A stretch of DNA of 38,485 bases from Proteobacteria bacterium HN_bin10 (GCA_002083515.1 LWDN01000029.1:6754-45238), one strand, 5' to 3'; shown: positions 24,693 to 33,029, counted from the first letter of the stretch. Program-made: numbers and translations. The notes: a model not told the origin generated them from the sequence alone.

Positions 24693-25355
24693 ATGAAGCT
24701 CTCCCGCGCCCTTGTGCTCTCGGCCGCGCTTGCGCTCAGCGCCTGCGCCTCAAACGAAACGCCGACGGTGGAGCTGCCGGGCGGCGTCAATCCCGAGGCC
24801 CAACGGGAGCAGCGGGCGCCGAACTTCTTCGACCGCATGATCGGCAACGACGATCGCCCGAACGTCGGTCCGTGTCCGCTGATGGGCGTGCTCTATGACA
24901 GCGCCCGCATTGTCGACTTCGCCCAACCTAACAACCGCCGGTACGCCAACATCGAGTTCACCGGCGAGATGCAGGGCGTGCAGGGCCTCTGCCGCTATGT
25001 CGACGCCGATCCGATCGTGATGAATCTTGAAATCGACATGTCGTTCGGCCGCGGTCCCGCCGCCTCCAGCGACCGTCAGACGTACCGCTACTGGGTCGCG
25101 GTCGCACGCCGCGGCCGCGCCCCGATCGAGAAGGCGTATTTCGACATCGACGTTCGTTTCCCGCGCGGCGAAGCGGTGGTGACGCGCCGTGAAGAGATCG
25201 AACAGATCGTCATCCCGCGCGCCAATCCGGAAATCTCCGGCGAGAATTTCGAAATTTTGGTCGGGTTCGAACTGACGCCCGAGCAGCTGCAATTCAACCG
25301 CGAGGGCATCCGCTTCCGGATCGACGCGGCCCAAAACGCGCAGGCGGGACAATAG
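24693..25355 (+). CDS. Conserved hypothetical lipoprotein
   Basis: The 220-residue product begins with a lipoprotein signal (MKLSRALVLSAALALSACAS, Cys at 18), then a soluble beta-rich domain with GPCPLMGVLYDSARIVDF and PEQLQFNREGIRFRI. I recall such proteins as conserved in alphaproteobacteria without known function. GAGG lies six bases before the ATG at 24693. The stop codon is directly followed by the PE-E repeat, which leads into argS, so both genes may be cotranscribed through it. Confidence 0.82.
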   Translation: MKLSRALVLSAALALSACASNETPTVELPGGVNPEAQREQRAPNFFDRMIGNDDRPNVGPCPLMGVLYDSARIVDFAQPNNRRYANIEFTGEMQGVQGLCRYVDADPIVMNLEIDMSFGRGPAASSDRQTYRYWVAVARRGRAPIEKAYFDIDVRFPRGEAVVTRREEIEQIVIPRANPEISGENFEILVGFELTPEQLQFNREGIRFRIDAAQNAQAGQ

Positions 25356-25462
25356 TGGCGAATTGGGAGTAGCGAATAGCGAGTGGAGTTGCGCGCGATC
25401 TGGGCGTGGGGCTTCCTTGCATTCCAGCGTTCTACTCCCTATTCGCCATTCGCTATTCGCCA
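25356..25462. repeat. PE-E inverted repeat filling the gap to argS
   Basis: The ends TGGCGAAT (25356-25363) and ATTCGCCA (25455-25462) are perfect inverted repeats. The inner sequence has GGGAGTAG against CTACTCCC and several GCGAATA/TATTCGC units. The 107-bp element begins right after the lipoprotein stop and its last base is the A of the argS ATG. It provides no Shine-Dalgarno. Confidence 0.8.
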
Positions 25463-27351
25463 TGAAAGACCTCGCCAGCGCCCTGACAACTGCGAACGCC
25501 GACGTGTTCGCCAAGCTTGGATTGGACCCCAAGCATGCGGAGGTGCGACGCTCGGATCGCCCCGATCTTGGCGAGTTCCAATGCAACGGCGCGCTGGCGG
25601 TGGCGAAGGCCGCCGGCAAGAAGCCGCATGAGGTGGCGCAGGCGATTGCCGCGGCGTGGAGCGCTTTTGATCTTGCGCCCGCGCCGACCATCGCTGGACC
25701 GGGCTTTCTCAATTTCAAAGTGACGCAAGCGGCGCTCGCCGCGCGCGCTCAATTCGTCGCCGAGGACGCGCGCGCCGGCGCCGCGGCGGTCGAACGCAAG
25801 CGCCGCGTGATCGTCGATTATGGCGGGCCGAACGTCGCCAAGGGCATGCATGTCGGGCACCTGCGCGCCTCGATCATTGGGGAAAGCATCAAGCGCATCT
25901 ATCGCTTCCGCGGCGATGAAGTCTGGGGCGACGCGCATTTCGGCGATTGGGGCTTCCAGATGGGGCTCGTCATCACCGCGCTCGAGGATGAGCTCGGCGG
26001 CTTCGAAGACAAAGCCAGGCTCGAGGCGCGGCTGAAGTCGCTGACGTTGGATCAGCTTGAGGCCATCTATCCCGCCTACGCCAAGCGCGTGAAGGACGGC
26101 GACATCGACGTGCGCGACCGCGCGCGACGCGCAACCGCCGCCCTGCAGAGCGGCAGCGAGCTTCATCGCACCATCTGGAAAGCCATGCACGACGTCTCGA
26201 TGGCGGCGCAGAAGCGCGATTTCGCCGCCCTCGGGGTCGATTTCGATCTGTGGCTCGGCGAAAGCGACGCCGATCCGCTGATCCCCGGCATGGTCGAAGA
26301 CCTCGACGCCAAAGGCTTGCTTGAGGAGGACCAGGGCGCGCGCATCCTCCGCGTCGCGGGGCCGGGCGAGACCAAGAAGAAGAAGCTCGAGGACGGGACC
26401 GTTGTCGAGGTCGAAAGCCCCGATCCGCTGCTGGTGGTGTCGAGCGAAGGCTCGGCCATGTACGGCACGACCGATCTCGCCACCATCCTCCAGCGGGTGC
26501 GCGACCAGCAGCCGGACATGATCCTCTACGTTGTCGATCAGCGTCAGGCCGATCATTTCGAGCAAGTGTATCGCGCCGCCGCCAAGGCCGGCTATATCGC
26601 GCGCGAAAAGTTGGAGCATGTCGGCTTCGGCACCATGAACGGAACCGACGGCAAACCGTTCAAGACCCGCGCCGGCGGCGTGCTGAAACTCAACGACCTG
26701 ATCGGTCAAGCTGAAGAAAAAGCGCGTGCGCGGCTGAAGGAGAACGACATCGGCGGCGATTTCTCCGAGGCAGAATTCGAAGACGTCGCCCACAAGGTCG
26801 CCATCGCCGCGATCAAATTCGCCGACCTCTCGAATTTCCGCGGCACTTCGTACGTGTTCGATCTTGATCGCTTCATGAGCTTCGAGGGCAAGACGGGGCC
26901 GTACCTTTTGTATCAAGCGGTGCGCATCAAAAGCATCCTGCGGAAGGCAGACCAACTCCCCCTCCCCCCTCGTGGGGGAGGGGCAGGGGAGGGGGGGCAG
27001 GCAAAAGAAGGCGCCGCCGCGCTTATTTCGGACAGCCCCCCACCCCTCACACCTCCCCACAAGGGGGAGGGGAAGATTGTGATCGAGCACCACGCCGAGC
27101 GCGCGCTTGCGCTTGCGCTCGACGCGTTCGACGGAGCGCTACGCGCCGCGTACGATAAGAAGGCGCCGCACTTTCTGGCGGAACACGCTTACAGCCTGGC
27201 GCAAGCGTTCTCGGGCTTCTACAGCCACTGCCCGATGCTGCCCTCGGAAGGCGCCACGCGCGCCTCGCGCCTGGCGCTCGCTGCCGCAACCTTGAAGCAA
27301 TTGACGCTGACGCTTGATTTGCTTGGCATCGAAGCGCCCGAGCGGATGTAA
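25462..27351 (+). CDS. argS: Arginyl-tRNA synthetase, with repeat-derived insert
   Basis: This essential class I synthetase charges tRNA-Arg. The 629-residue product has the N-terminal Add-1 domain (about 1-110), the HIGH-type motif GMHVGHLRASIIGES (HVGH at 130-133), the KMSK-like loop region KTRAGGVLKLNDL and the C-terminal DALR anticodon-binding domain. The ATG at 25462 (MKDLASALTT) fits the family start and shares its A with the PE-E repeat. Residues 499-537, from QLPLPPRGGG to the GEG before KIVIEHH, are encoded by a 117-bp PE-B element and lie in the loop after the first DALR helix (RIKSILRKA). All core motifs remain, so the enzyme is presumably active. It is convergent with the next gene, with no spacing. 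Confidence 0.96.
   Translation: MKDLASALTTANADVFAKLGLDPKHAEVRRSDRPDLGEFQCNGALAVAKAAGKKPHEVAQAIAAAWSAFDLAPAPTIAGPGFLNFKVTQAALAARAQFVAEDARAGAAAVERKRRVIVDYGGPNVAKGMHVGHLRASIIGESIKRIYRFRGDEVWGDAHFGDWGFQMGLVITALEDELGGFEDKARLEARLKSLTLDQLEAIYPAYAKRVKDGDIDVRDRARRATAALQSGSELHRTIWKAMHDVSMAAQKRDFAALGVDFDLWLGESDADPLIPGMVEDLDAKGLLEEDQGARILRVAGPGETKKKKLEDGTVVEVESPDPLLVVSSEGSAMYGTTDLATILQRVRDQQPDMILYVVDQRQADHFEQVYRAAAKAGYIAREKLEHVGFGTMNGTDGKPFKTRAGGVLKLNDLIGQAEEKARARLKENDIGGDFSEAEFEDVAHKVAIAAIKFADLSNFRGTSYVFDLDRFMSFEGKTGPYLLYQAVRIKSILRKADQLPLPPRGGGAGEGGQAKEGAAALISDSPPPLTPPHKGEGKIVIEHHAERALALALDAFDGALRAAYDKKAPHFLAEHAYSLAQAFSGFYSHCPMLPSEGATRASRLALAAATLKQLTLTLDLLGIEAPERM
26956..27072. repeat. PE-B paired-hairpin element in frame inside argS
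   Basis: Hairpins CCTCCCCC-CTCGT-GGGGGAGG on the left and CCTCCCC-ACAAG-GGGGAGG on the right bound the element. The inner flanks GGGGAGGGGGGC and GCCCCCCACCCC pair. From CTCCCCCTCC to GGGGGAGGGG it spans exactly 117 bp (39 codons), has no in-frame stop, and is the same family as the intergenic copies at 20904 and 22610. Confidence 0.87.
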
Positions 27352-27855
27352 CTATTCCGCGGGCGTCACCGTGATTGCGGCGGGCGGGGCGCCATCGGCG
27401 CCGGGGGTCCACTCGACGATCACCCGTCGCGTGCGGCTGCCGATCTCGCCGGTGGCCTCGTCCATGGCGCTTTCCTGGATTTCTAGATCGGCGCGGCCGG
27501 GTCTATCCGAAAGCACGCTGTACGAAAGAAAATCGCCTAACCTGAACACGCGCCAGCCCTCGGCGGGGTCCTGGTAGAAGGCGATATACGTGTAGAGGCC
27601 GTTCATGGCCGGATCGCCGCCGGCCGTGCCGAACAGCTTCACGCCGGCATCGCCCTGATTGGCGAGCGTATCGAGTTCGACCACGCCTGCGGAGAGCTGC
27701 AAGCTCGGATCGTCCTCGACCGCAAGCGTCGCCGGCTCGCCGTTGGCAGTGAGCGGCGCGACGGCCTCGGGAGGCGCGCCGGCGGGTGCGGCGACCATCG
27801 TGCATCCGCCGGCGAGAGCGGCCAGCGCCCCAGCTGCGATCAGGTGAGTTTTCAT
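27352..27855 (-). CDS. Hypothetical lipoprotein
   Basis: I do not recognise a family. The 167-residue product starts with a lipoprotein signal (MKTHLIAAGALAALAGGC, Cys at 18) and continues as a beta-rich domain with GLYTYIAFYQDPAEGWRVFRLGDF. GGGGGAAAG lies just before the ATG at 27855. It follows the YqhA-type gene by 17 bases, so they may form one operon, and it abuts the argS stop on the other strand. Confidence 0.75.
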   Translation of the reverse strand: MKTHLIAAGALAALAGGCTMVAAPAGAPPEAVAPLTANGEPATLAVEDDPSLQLSAGVVELDTLANQGDAGVKLFGTAGGDPAMNGLYTYIAFYQDPAEGWRVFRLGDFLSYSVLSDRPGRADLEIQESAMDEATGEIGSRTRRVIVEWTPGADGAPPAAITVTPAE

Positions 27856-27872
27856 GGACGCTTTCCCCCTAT

Positions 27873-28442
27873 TCATTCTTTGGCCGCCGATCGCGCATGG
27901 ACCTCGTGCGACTTTTCCTCAAGCCAATCCATCGCCGCCACGCACACGCCCGAGAAAATGAATGTGATGTGGATGATGGTGTACCAGAGCAACTGCGTCT
28001 CGGTGTAGTTGGCGAGGTTCATGAAAATCTTCAGCAGGTGGATGCCCGAGATCGCCACGATCGAGGCGATCAGCTTGATCTTCAGGCCGCTGAAGTCGAG
28101 CGTGCCCATCCAGTCCGGCCGGTCGCGGTCCTTATGGGCGAAGTCGATCTTGGAGACGAAGCTCTCGTAGCCGGTGAACAGAATGATCAGCACCAGATTG
28201 CCGGCCAGGGAAAGATCGACCAGCGTCAACACCAGCAGGATGATGTCGGTCTCATCCATGGTCAGCACATGCGGCGCCTGGATGTAGAGTTCTCGGAAGA
28301 AGGTGACGATGAGGATGGCCAAGGCGGCGATCAGCCCGAGATAGACCGGCGCCATCAGCCAGCGGCTGGTATAGATGATCCACTCGATCACGGTTTCCAA
28401 AAACGGCGCGCGCTCGCGCAACGGTTCGGCGTTCTTGGCCAT
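27873..28442 (-). CDS. YqhA/UPF0114 (TIGR00645) family membrane protein
   Basis: The 189-residue product has four membrane segments (about 28-48, 60-85, 110-130, 145-165), starting from the typical ETVIEWIIYTSRWLMAPVYLGL, with GLKIKLIASIVAISGIHLL later. Function is unknown. GGGGGGAG lies six bases before the ATG at 28442. It is divergent from the MAPEG gene; the 126-bp gap contains a hairpin at 28468-28509. Confidence 0.92.
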   Translation of the reverse strand: MAKNAEPLRERAPFLETVIEWIIYTSRWLMAPVYLGLIAALAILIVTFFRELYIQAPHVLTMDETDIILLVLTLVDLSLAGNLVLIILFTGYESFVSKIDFAHKDRDRPDWMGTLDFSGLKIKLIASIVAISGIHLLKIFMNLANYTETQLLWYTIIHITFIFSGVCVAAMDWLEEKSHEVHARSAAKE

Positions 28443-28467
28443 GTCTCCCCCCAAATTCGCGGCGGAA

Positions 28468-28509
28468 CCTACGGGCGCGGCGAGGCTTCGCCAACCCCGC
28501 TCGCGTAGG
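28468..28509. repeat. Hairpin in the gap between the YqhA and MAPEG genes
   Basis: CCTACG (28468-28473) and CGTAGG (28504-28509) close a structure with an inner GGCGA-GGC-TTCGCC-like stem. It may be another small palindromic element. It is not clearly related to PE-A to PE-F. Confidence 0.4.
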
Positions 28510-28568
28510 GGGAGGGTTGCGGGCGTGACGGCCTGGGCCGATGATCCGGCAAATCAGGGGAGGGTTCT

Positions 28569-28997
28569 ATGTACGAACACGGAATGATCGCGCCGGTCGT
28601 TGCGCTGGTGATCTGGTCGCTGATCATGCTGATCTGGCTCTACGCCACGCGCATTCCGGCGATGTCGAAGGCGAAGCTGAAGCCTGGAGAGGCGAGCAAG
28701 GCCGAGATGGAGCAGCTGCCAAGCGCCAACGTCGCCAACAATTACAACCATCTGATGGAGCAGCCGACGCTGTTCTACGCCATCTGCTTTGCGCTGCAGT
28801 TCATGGACCAGGCCAACGACATCAATATCGGGCTCGCTTGGCTTTATGTCGTCATCCGCGTGGTGCACTCGCTCGTGCAGGCGACGGTGAACATCATCAT
28901 CGTCCGCTTCCTGATCTTCATCGTCGGTTCGCTTGTGCTGGGCGCGCTCACGTTCCACGCCGCGATCGCGAGCGGGCTGGCGTGGTTCAATTTCTAG
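28569..28997 (+). CDS. MAPEG family membrane protein
   Basis: The 142-residue product has four hydrophobic helices and the MAPEG pattern: NNYNHLMEQPTLFYAICFAL and LAWLYVVIRVVHSLVQ, matching the E-P-x-Y-A and R-x-x-H/Q core. Eukaryotic members act in eicosanoid and glutathione metabolism; bacterial members mostly lack assigned substrates. GGGGAGGG precedes the ATG at 28569 by about five bases. Its 3' end overlaps the convergent DUF1493-like gene by 11 bases. Confidence 0.9.
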   Translation: MYEHGMIAPVVALVIWSLIMLIWLYATRIPAMSKAKLKPGEASKAEMEQLPSANVANNYNHLMEQPTLFYAICFALQFMDQANDINIGLAWLYVVIRVVHSLVQATVNIIIVRFLIFIVGSLVLGALTFHAAIASGLAWFNF

Positions 28998-29598
28998 GCG
29001 GATTGGCGGACGCGAGCTTGCGCTGGATGCTCCGCCAACTCGCGAAGCCAAGATAGAGCGGAAACAGAATGCCCATGGCGGCGATGCCGACGAGGGCAAG
29101 CAGATTCCTGTCGCCAAGCTGCCCGGCGAGAAAGCCATAGGCGACGACGGCGCCGAGCAAGAGGAAGAAACCCATGATCAGCGCGCTCGCGACCGAGAGA
29201 ACAAGCAGCAGCGGCGAGACACGCCGCTCGCGCCTGAACGTTTCGTCAGGATCGATCCAGGTCTTTGCGCGCGCGACCTCGGCCAAGTGCGCGATGGTGA
29301 TTTCGCGCTCGGCGTCGCGCGCCGCCTGCCAACACACCGCGAAAGCCGGGCTGAAAACGCTGGCCGCCAGCGCCGCCGCCGGCGCCAGCATGTCCGCGCC
29401 CTCGTCGTCGAAATAGCGCAGCCAGACGAGTTCGCTCAGATCGACGTCGTAGCTCGCGGCGAACGCCAGCATGAAGCCGCGCGCGTCATCGCCGGTCATG
29501 CCCAGATCGGCATAGAGGCGCGTGGATGGCGTGACACTGGTCGCGCCGGTGTGGTTCTTGGCCAGTTCGGCGATCTCGACGATCAAGTTGTCGTTCAC
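28987..29598 (-). CDS. DUF1493-like (acyl-carrier-like) protein with two membrane helices
   Basis: The 203-residue product has an N-terminal helical domain (about 1-65) with STRLYADLGMTGDDARGFMLAF and VDLSELVWLRYFDDEG, the pattern of DUF1493 putative acyl-carrier proteins. The serine that would carry phosphopantetheine is not present (GMTGD), so it is unlikely to be a working carrier. Two membrane segments follow (about 130-152 and 163-183). Its start overlaps the stop of the diheme cytochrome gene (ATGA), implying coupling with that gene. Function is unknown. Confidence 0.75.
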   Translation of the reverse strand: MNDNLIVEIAELAKNHTGATSVTPSTRLYADLGMTGDDARGFMLAFAASYDVDLSELVWLRYFDDEGADMLAPAAALAASVFSPAFAVCWQAARDAEREITIAHLAEVARAKTWIDPDETFRRERRVSPLLLVLSVASALIMGFFLLLGAVVAYGFLAGQLGDRNLLALVGIAAMGILFPLYLGFASWRSIQRKLASANPPRN

Positions 29599-30710
29599 TC
29601 GCGCACGCGGCCGTCGGAATCCATGCGCGCAATCCAGTCCTCGATCAGAGCCGCGCCGCGTTGGTCGACGAGGGAGCGGCCGATCTCCGGCATCATCACG
29701 CCCGGATCGGTCGCGCGCATGCGGTGGAGCAGGATCGAGCGCTCAGGATGGCCCGGCTCGATGGCGAATTCGAAGCCGGCCGAGCCGCGCCCAGCCGCGA
29801 CCGGGCGCTTGAACACGCCCCACGCAATCGGCTCGTGTTGGCTCCAGCGCAAATCCAGACCTGACGTGTGCGCCGGCCCCTGCGGATTGTGGCAGTGCGC
29901 GCAATTCACATCGAGATAGGCGCGCGCGCGGGCTTCAAGTGATCCGCTGGCGGGGTCGAAGGCGTTCAGCGCGGTAGGCGCATCGTCAGGTACCCGATCG
30001 AGAATTCCAAGCGCTTGCCAACGGTGGAGTTGGATGATCGATACGCCAATAGGCATGACTTCGTTAGGTTCTTCCTCGAAGTTCAGCTCTGGATGCCTAG
30101 CCGTGTTCAAATTCCGCGCGCTTGGCCCGATCGGCGTGATCTCGCCGGCGAGATCGTGGCAGGCCTTGCACTGGTTGCGGTTGGGCACGGCCCAGTCGAG
30201 GGCGATGGCCTCGCCCTGTTCGTCGATGAAGTTGACAGAGAGATCCGCGCCGATGGGCGAGAGCCGCGCCTCGGTCTGTTCCTCGTTCCACACGTACGGA
30301 TATGCGACCCAGCCGTCGGCGCGGCGGATCAGCAGCCGCGTCTCCAGGAAACGCACGTTCTCATCGGGCCGGCGCATGTCGGCGGCGAAGGCGAAGGTCT
30401 TGATCAGCACCGTGCCGACCGGGAACTCGAACACGCCTTCGTCGCGGTACTGCGCCTGCGTTCCTGGCGGCACGAACACGTAGCGGAATTTCAACGCGCC
30501 GTCCGAATAGAGCGGCGTGTTGAGGTCGTAGGGCGTGACGCCCGCGTTCGGCTGGCGTGCGCCGGCGTCGCGGAAGAAGCGGTAGTCCGACAGATATTCC
30601 GGCGGCCGTTCGGCGACGATGGCGGCCTGATCGACCGGCCCTCGCCCCACGCGAGCCGAGGCGCCGGCGATGAGCGTGAGCGAGGCGAGGGCGCAGAGAA
30701 GCGAGCGCAT
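29595..30710 (-). CDS. SO2930/HNE_0200-family diheme c-type cytochrome
   Basis: The 371-residue product has a signal peptide (MRSLLCALASLTLIAGASA) and two c-type heme sites, CKACH (181-185) and CAHCH (270-274), so it is periplasmic. The segment NTPLYSDGALKFRYVFVPPG is characteristic. In family definitions (TIGR03806) this protein co-occurs with a parallel beta-helix protein (TIGR03805), and exactly such a gene lies just upstream. The redox partner is unknown. The start is uncertain: ATGs at 30725 and 30728 are in frame. A composite repeat separates the pair, and DUF1493 follows by overlap. Confidence 0.88.
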   Translation of the reverse strand: MRSLLCALASLTLIAGASARVGRGPVDQAAIVAERPPEYLSDYRFFRDAGARQPNAGVTPYDLNTPLYSDGALKFRYVFVPPGTQAQYRDEGVFEFPVGTVLIKTFAFAADMRRPDENVRFLETRLLIRRADGWVAYPYVWNEEQTEARLSPIGADLSVNFIDEQGEAIALDWAVPNRNQCKACHDLAGEITPIGPSARNLNTARHPELNFEEEPNEVMPIGVSIIQLHRWQALGILDRVPDDAPTALNAFDPASGSLEARARAYLDVNCAHCHNPQGPAHTSGLDLRWSQHEPIAWGVFKRPVAAGRGSAGFEFAIEPGHPERSILLHRMRATDPGVMMPEIGRSLVDQRGAALIEDWIARMDSDGRVRE

Positions 30711-30733
30711 GGCGTCACGCGCCATCATGGATT

Positions 30734-30868
30734 GCCGGCGCCCTCGCCGGCGATGCGCGAGTGGCAGCAAAGAGGGAGCGCGGCGCTCCGCGCCGCATGC
30801 GCGGCAGGCGCCGCGCGCTCCAACCTGCAACCGCTTGAGCTGGCCGGCGGGGGCGCCGGCGGTCCAAG
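30734..30868. repeat. Composite PE-A element with a second element nested inside
   Basis: Outer hairpins GCCGGCG-CCCT-CGCCGGC (30734-30750) and GCCGGCG-GGGG-CGCCGGC (30843-30859) plus GGTCC on the right are PE-A. Between them a variant unit is bounded by GGAGCGCGGCG and CGCCGCGCGCTCC, with its own hairpin GGAGCG-CGG-CGCTCC (30775-30789), followed by CCAACCTGCAA shared with the copy at 1-92. This looks like one element inserted into another. Confidence 0.75.
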
Positions 30869-30884
30869 GTGGCGGCCCGGTGCA

Positions 30885-32102
30885 TCAGTTCTCGATCCTC
30901 ACCCGTTCGGGCTCGGCGATTTCCACCAAAGGCGGCGGCGTTGGGTCGGGCGCGGCCTCGGTCAGCGGCGAGCCCGCCACCGGCAGGCCGAGCGAAAGGA
31001 AGCTGCCTACACCGGTGCGGGTGGAGCGATTGTCGGCGACGACGATGCGGACCAGCTCGGTGCGCGGCGAACCGCCGGCGGAATACATGCTGGCGCCGTC
31101 CCACAACACGTCGGGGATGGGCACGCCAAGCTGGCCGAGCGCCGCTAGGTCGCCCGCGGGCGCGAAGCCGGTGTTGCCGAAGGCGTTGTCGCGAATGACG
31201 ATGTCGCGGGCCAGCGGGTTGTAGTTCGCGTCCTGGAAGCTGTCGCGATAGGCGCTGATCAGCACGTTGACGGTGCCGTTCTCGGCGATCTGGTTCTCGA
31301 ACACATGCACGTTGCGGTTGGCCATGATCAGCACGCCGGTGCCGGTCGGCACGCTGGCGACGATGTTGCCGGCGGGCGCGAAATTCGGCGTGTTGTTGCC
31401 GACGATGGTGTTCTCGAACACGCGGATCGAGTGGCCGCCCTGCTGCGGCAAGCCGGGCAGGTCGAACACCAGGACGCCGCCGGTGTTGCGGGTTGCGGTG
31501 TTGCGGAAGACGTCGGCATTGTAGCTGTTCTCGATCTCGATGCCGGCGACATTGTACTCGGCCAAATTCTCGCGGACGATGATGTTGCGCGACTGGCCGA
31601 CATAAATGCCGGCGTCGGAGGCGCCGCGGGCGATTGAGCGCTCGATCAGCACATTGTCGCAATTGACCGGGTAGAGGCCGTAGGCGCCGTTCTGCGGGTT
31701 GGGCCCGCGCGTCCACTCCACCCGCACGCCGCGGATGGTGATACCATTGCAGTCGCGGATTTTGATGGCGTCGCCGCGGGCGTTCTCGACCGCAAAGTCG
31801 CGCAAGAGCACCTGATCGGAGGTGATGAGCAGGCCTTCGGCGCCGCGGCGCTGGCCGTTGAAGGAGAGGATCGAACGCTCGGAACCGTCGCCGCGGATGG
31901 TGACGCGATCGACGTCGAGCGAGAGCCCGCTGGTGATTTCGAAGCGGCCGCGGGCTAAGCGGATGGTGTCGCCGCGCCGGGCTTCGATCAAAGCGGTCTG
32001 CAGCTGCTGTTCGGCCTGCGGGCCGGGCCGGATGCGCCAGGTGCGGGCCTCGGCGGCGCCGGTGACGACAAGCGCCGCAAGAGCGGCGGCGATGAGCCTC
32101 AT
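30885..32102 (-). CDS. Parallel beta-helix repeat protein, partner of the diheme cytochrome
   Basis: The 405-residue exported protein has a signal peptide (MRLIAAALAALVVTGAAEA) and a right-handed parallel beta-helix (about 50-330) with regular short strands such as ITIRGVRVEW, VLIERSIARG, NIIVRENLAEYNVAGIEIENS. It matches the TIGR03805-type proteins that pair with SO2930/HNE_0200 cytochromes. The fold is typical of carbohydrate-active or adhesin proteins, but no catalytic site is evident. The C-terminal region is proline-rich. It is cotranscribed with the cytochrome through a repeat-filled gap of about 155 bp. Confidence 0.88.
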   Translation of the reverse strand: MRLIAAALAALVVTGAAEARTWRIRPGPQAEQQLQTALIEARRGDTIRLARGRFEITSGLSLDVDRVTIRGDGSERSILSFNGQRRGAEGLLITSDQVLLRDFAVENARGDAIKIRDCNGITIRGVRVEWTRGPNPQNGAYGLYPVNCDNVLIERSIARGASDAGIYVGQSRNIIVRENLAEYNVAGIEIENSYNADVFRNTATRNTGGVLVFDLPGLPQQGGHSIRVFENTIVGNNTPNFAPAGNIVASVPTGTGVLIMANRNVHVFENQIAENGTVNVLISAYRDSFQDANYNPLARDIVIRDNAFGNTGFAPAGDLAALGQLGVPIPDVLWDGASMYSAGGSPRTELVRIVVADNRSTRTGVGSFLSLGLPVAGSPLTEAAPDPTPPPLVEIAEPERVRIEN

Positions 32103-32170
32103 GACAAACTCCCCACGTTTAAGGGCAGCTTCGCCGCGCCAGCCCGCGCTGTAAAGGTGAAGGGTGCGGT

Positions 32171-32578
32171 TCAGACCAGCAGCCGGGCCGCTTCGATGAT
32201 CCGACGGGTTTCACTCCAGAGGTCGAGGTCTGCGAGTTCGCCGGGGTCGAAGAAGCGGGGGTCGCGGGCGTCATCGCCGGCGTTCGGCTCGCCCGCCAGC
32301 CAACGGGCGGCGTAGTCAATAAGAACGTAGTGGCGTTCGGCAAAGGCCGCATCGACCACATCGATCAGCCCGATGAGCGCCGCATCGCAACCGGTTTCTT
32401 CCTTCAGCTCGCGCAAGGCTGCGTCCTCCGCGCGCTCACCCCACTCGATGCGCCCGCCCGGCAGCGACCATTGTCCCTCGAACGGCGGCGCGCCGCGCCG
32501 GATCAACAGCACCGCCTCGCCGCGCAGGCAAACGACGCCCACGGCCGGGACCGGTCCCCGCGCACTCGCCTCGTTCAT
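32171..32578 (-). CDS. Nudix hydrolase
   Basis: The 135-residue product cleaves nucleoside-diphosphate-linked substrates. The Nudix box is complete at residues 42-64 (G-x5-E-x7-RELKEETGC), with GQWSLPGG before it. The substrate cannot be assigned; size and sequence fit the ADP-ribose pyrophosphatase/MutT-like group. GGAGG lies six bases before the ATG at 32578. It is divergent from the small exported protein at 32628, with a 49-bp shared gap. Confidence 0.93.
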   Translation of the reverse strand: MNEASARGPVPAVGVVCLRGEAVLLIRRGAPPFEGQWSLPGGRIEWGERAEDAALRELKEETGCDAALIGLIDVVDAAFAERHYVLIDYAARWLAGEPNAGDDARDPRFFDPGELADLDLWSETRRIIEAARLLV

Positions 32579-32627
32579 GCCATCCTCCGCACCGAAGACA
32601 TGTAATCGCCAGATCCGGGAGGCGTCG

Positions 32628-33029
32628 ATGCGGATGTCCTTGGTCGTTCTCTGTGCGGTCGTTTCGGCAAGCGTCGCGTTCGCGCAGGCCGTCCAACTCA
32701 CCTCAGAAGAGGCGCGCGCCGAACTGTTCGGGGTCGAATTGGCCGGTGTGAACGAATCGGCGGGGGATTCTTGGCGCGAGTGCATCGAACCTACGGGGCG
32801 GACACTCTATCGGCGCGGCGGCGAAGTCCGGGAAGGCAGATTGGAGATTCGGCCGGACGGTCAGGCTTGCTTCAATTATCCGCCGGACGCGCATTGGGCC
32901 TGCTTTGCGGTGCTGCGCGAGGGCGAGAACTATCGTTTCGACGACTTTGTCACGCGCACCGTGCGGCGTGGCGTCAGTGCATGCGGCGCGGGCGCTGACC
33001 TGCTCGCAGGTCTTGGCCAACGCGGCTGA
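32628..33029 (+). CDS. Hypothetical small exported protein
   Basis: I do not recognise a named family. The 133-residue product has a signal peptide (MRMSLVVLCAVVSASVAFAQ) and a beta-rich domain with three or more cysteines (WRECIEP, QACFNYP, HWACFAVL), which may form disulfides in the periplasm. The pattern G-x-x-Y near GRTLYRRGG followed by C...C is seen in small rhizobial exported proteins. GGGAGG lies five bases before the ATG at 32628. Confidence 0.75.
   Translation: MRMSLVVLCAVVSASVAFAQAVQLTSEEARAELFGVELAGVNESAGDSWRECIEPTGRTLYRRGGEVREGRLEIRPDGQACFNYPPDAHWACFAVLREGENYRFDDFVTRTVRRGVSACGAGADLLAGLGQRG

Noticed and set aside
26956..27072. argS as a pseudogene broken by insertion
   Set aside because: The insert keeps the frame and all catalytic and anticodon-domain segments are present on both sides.
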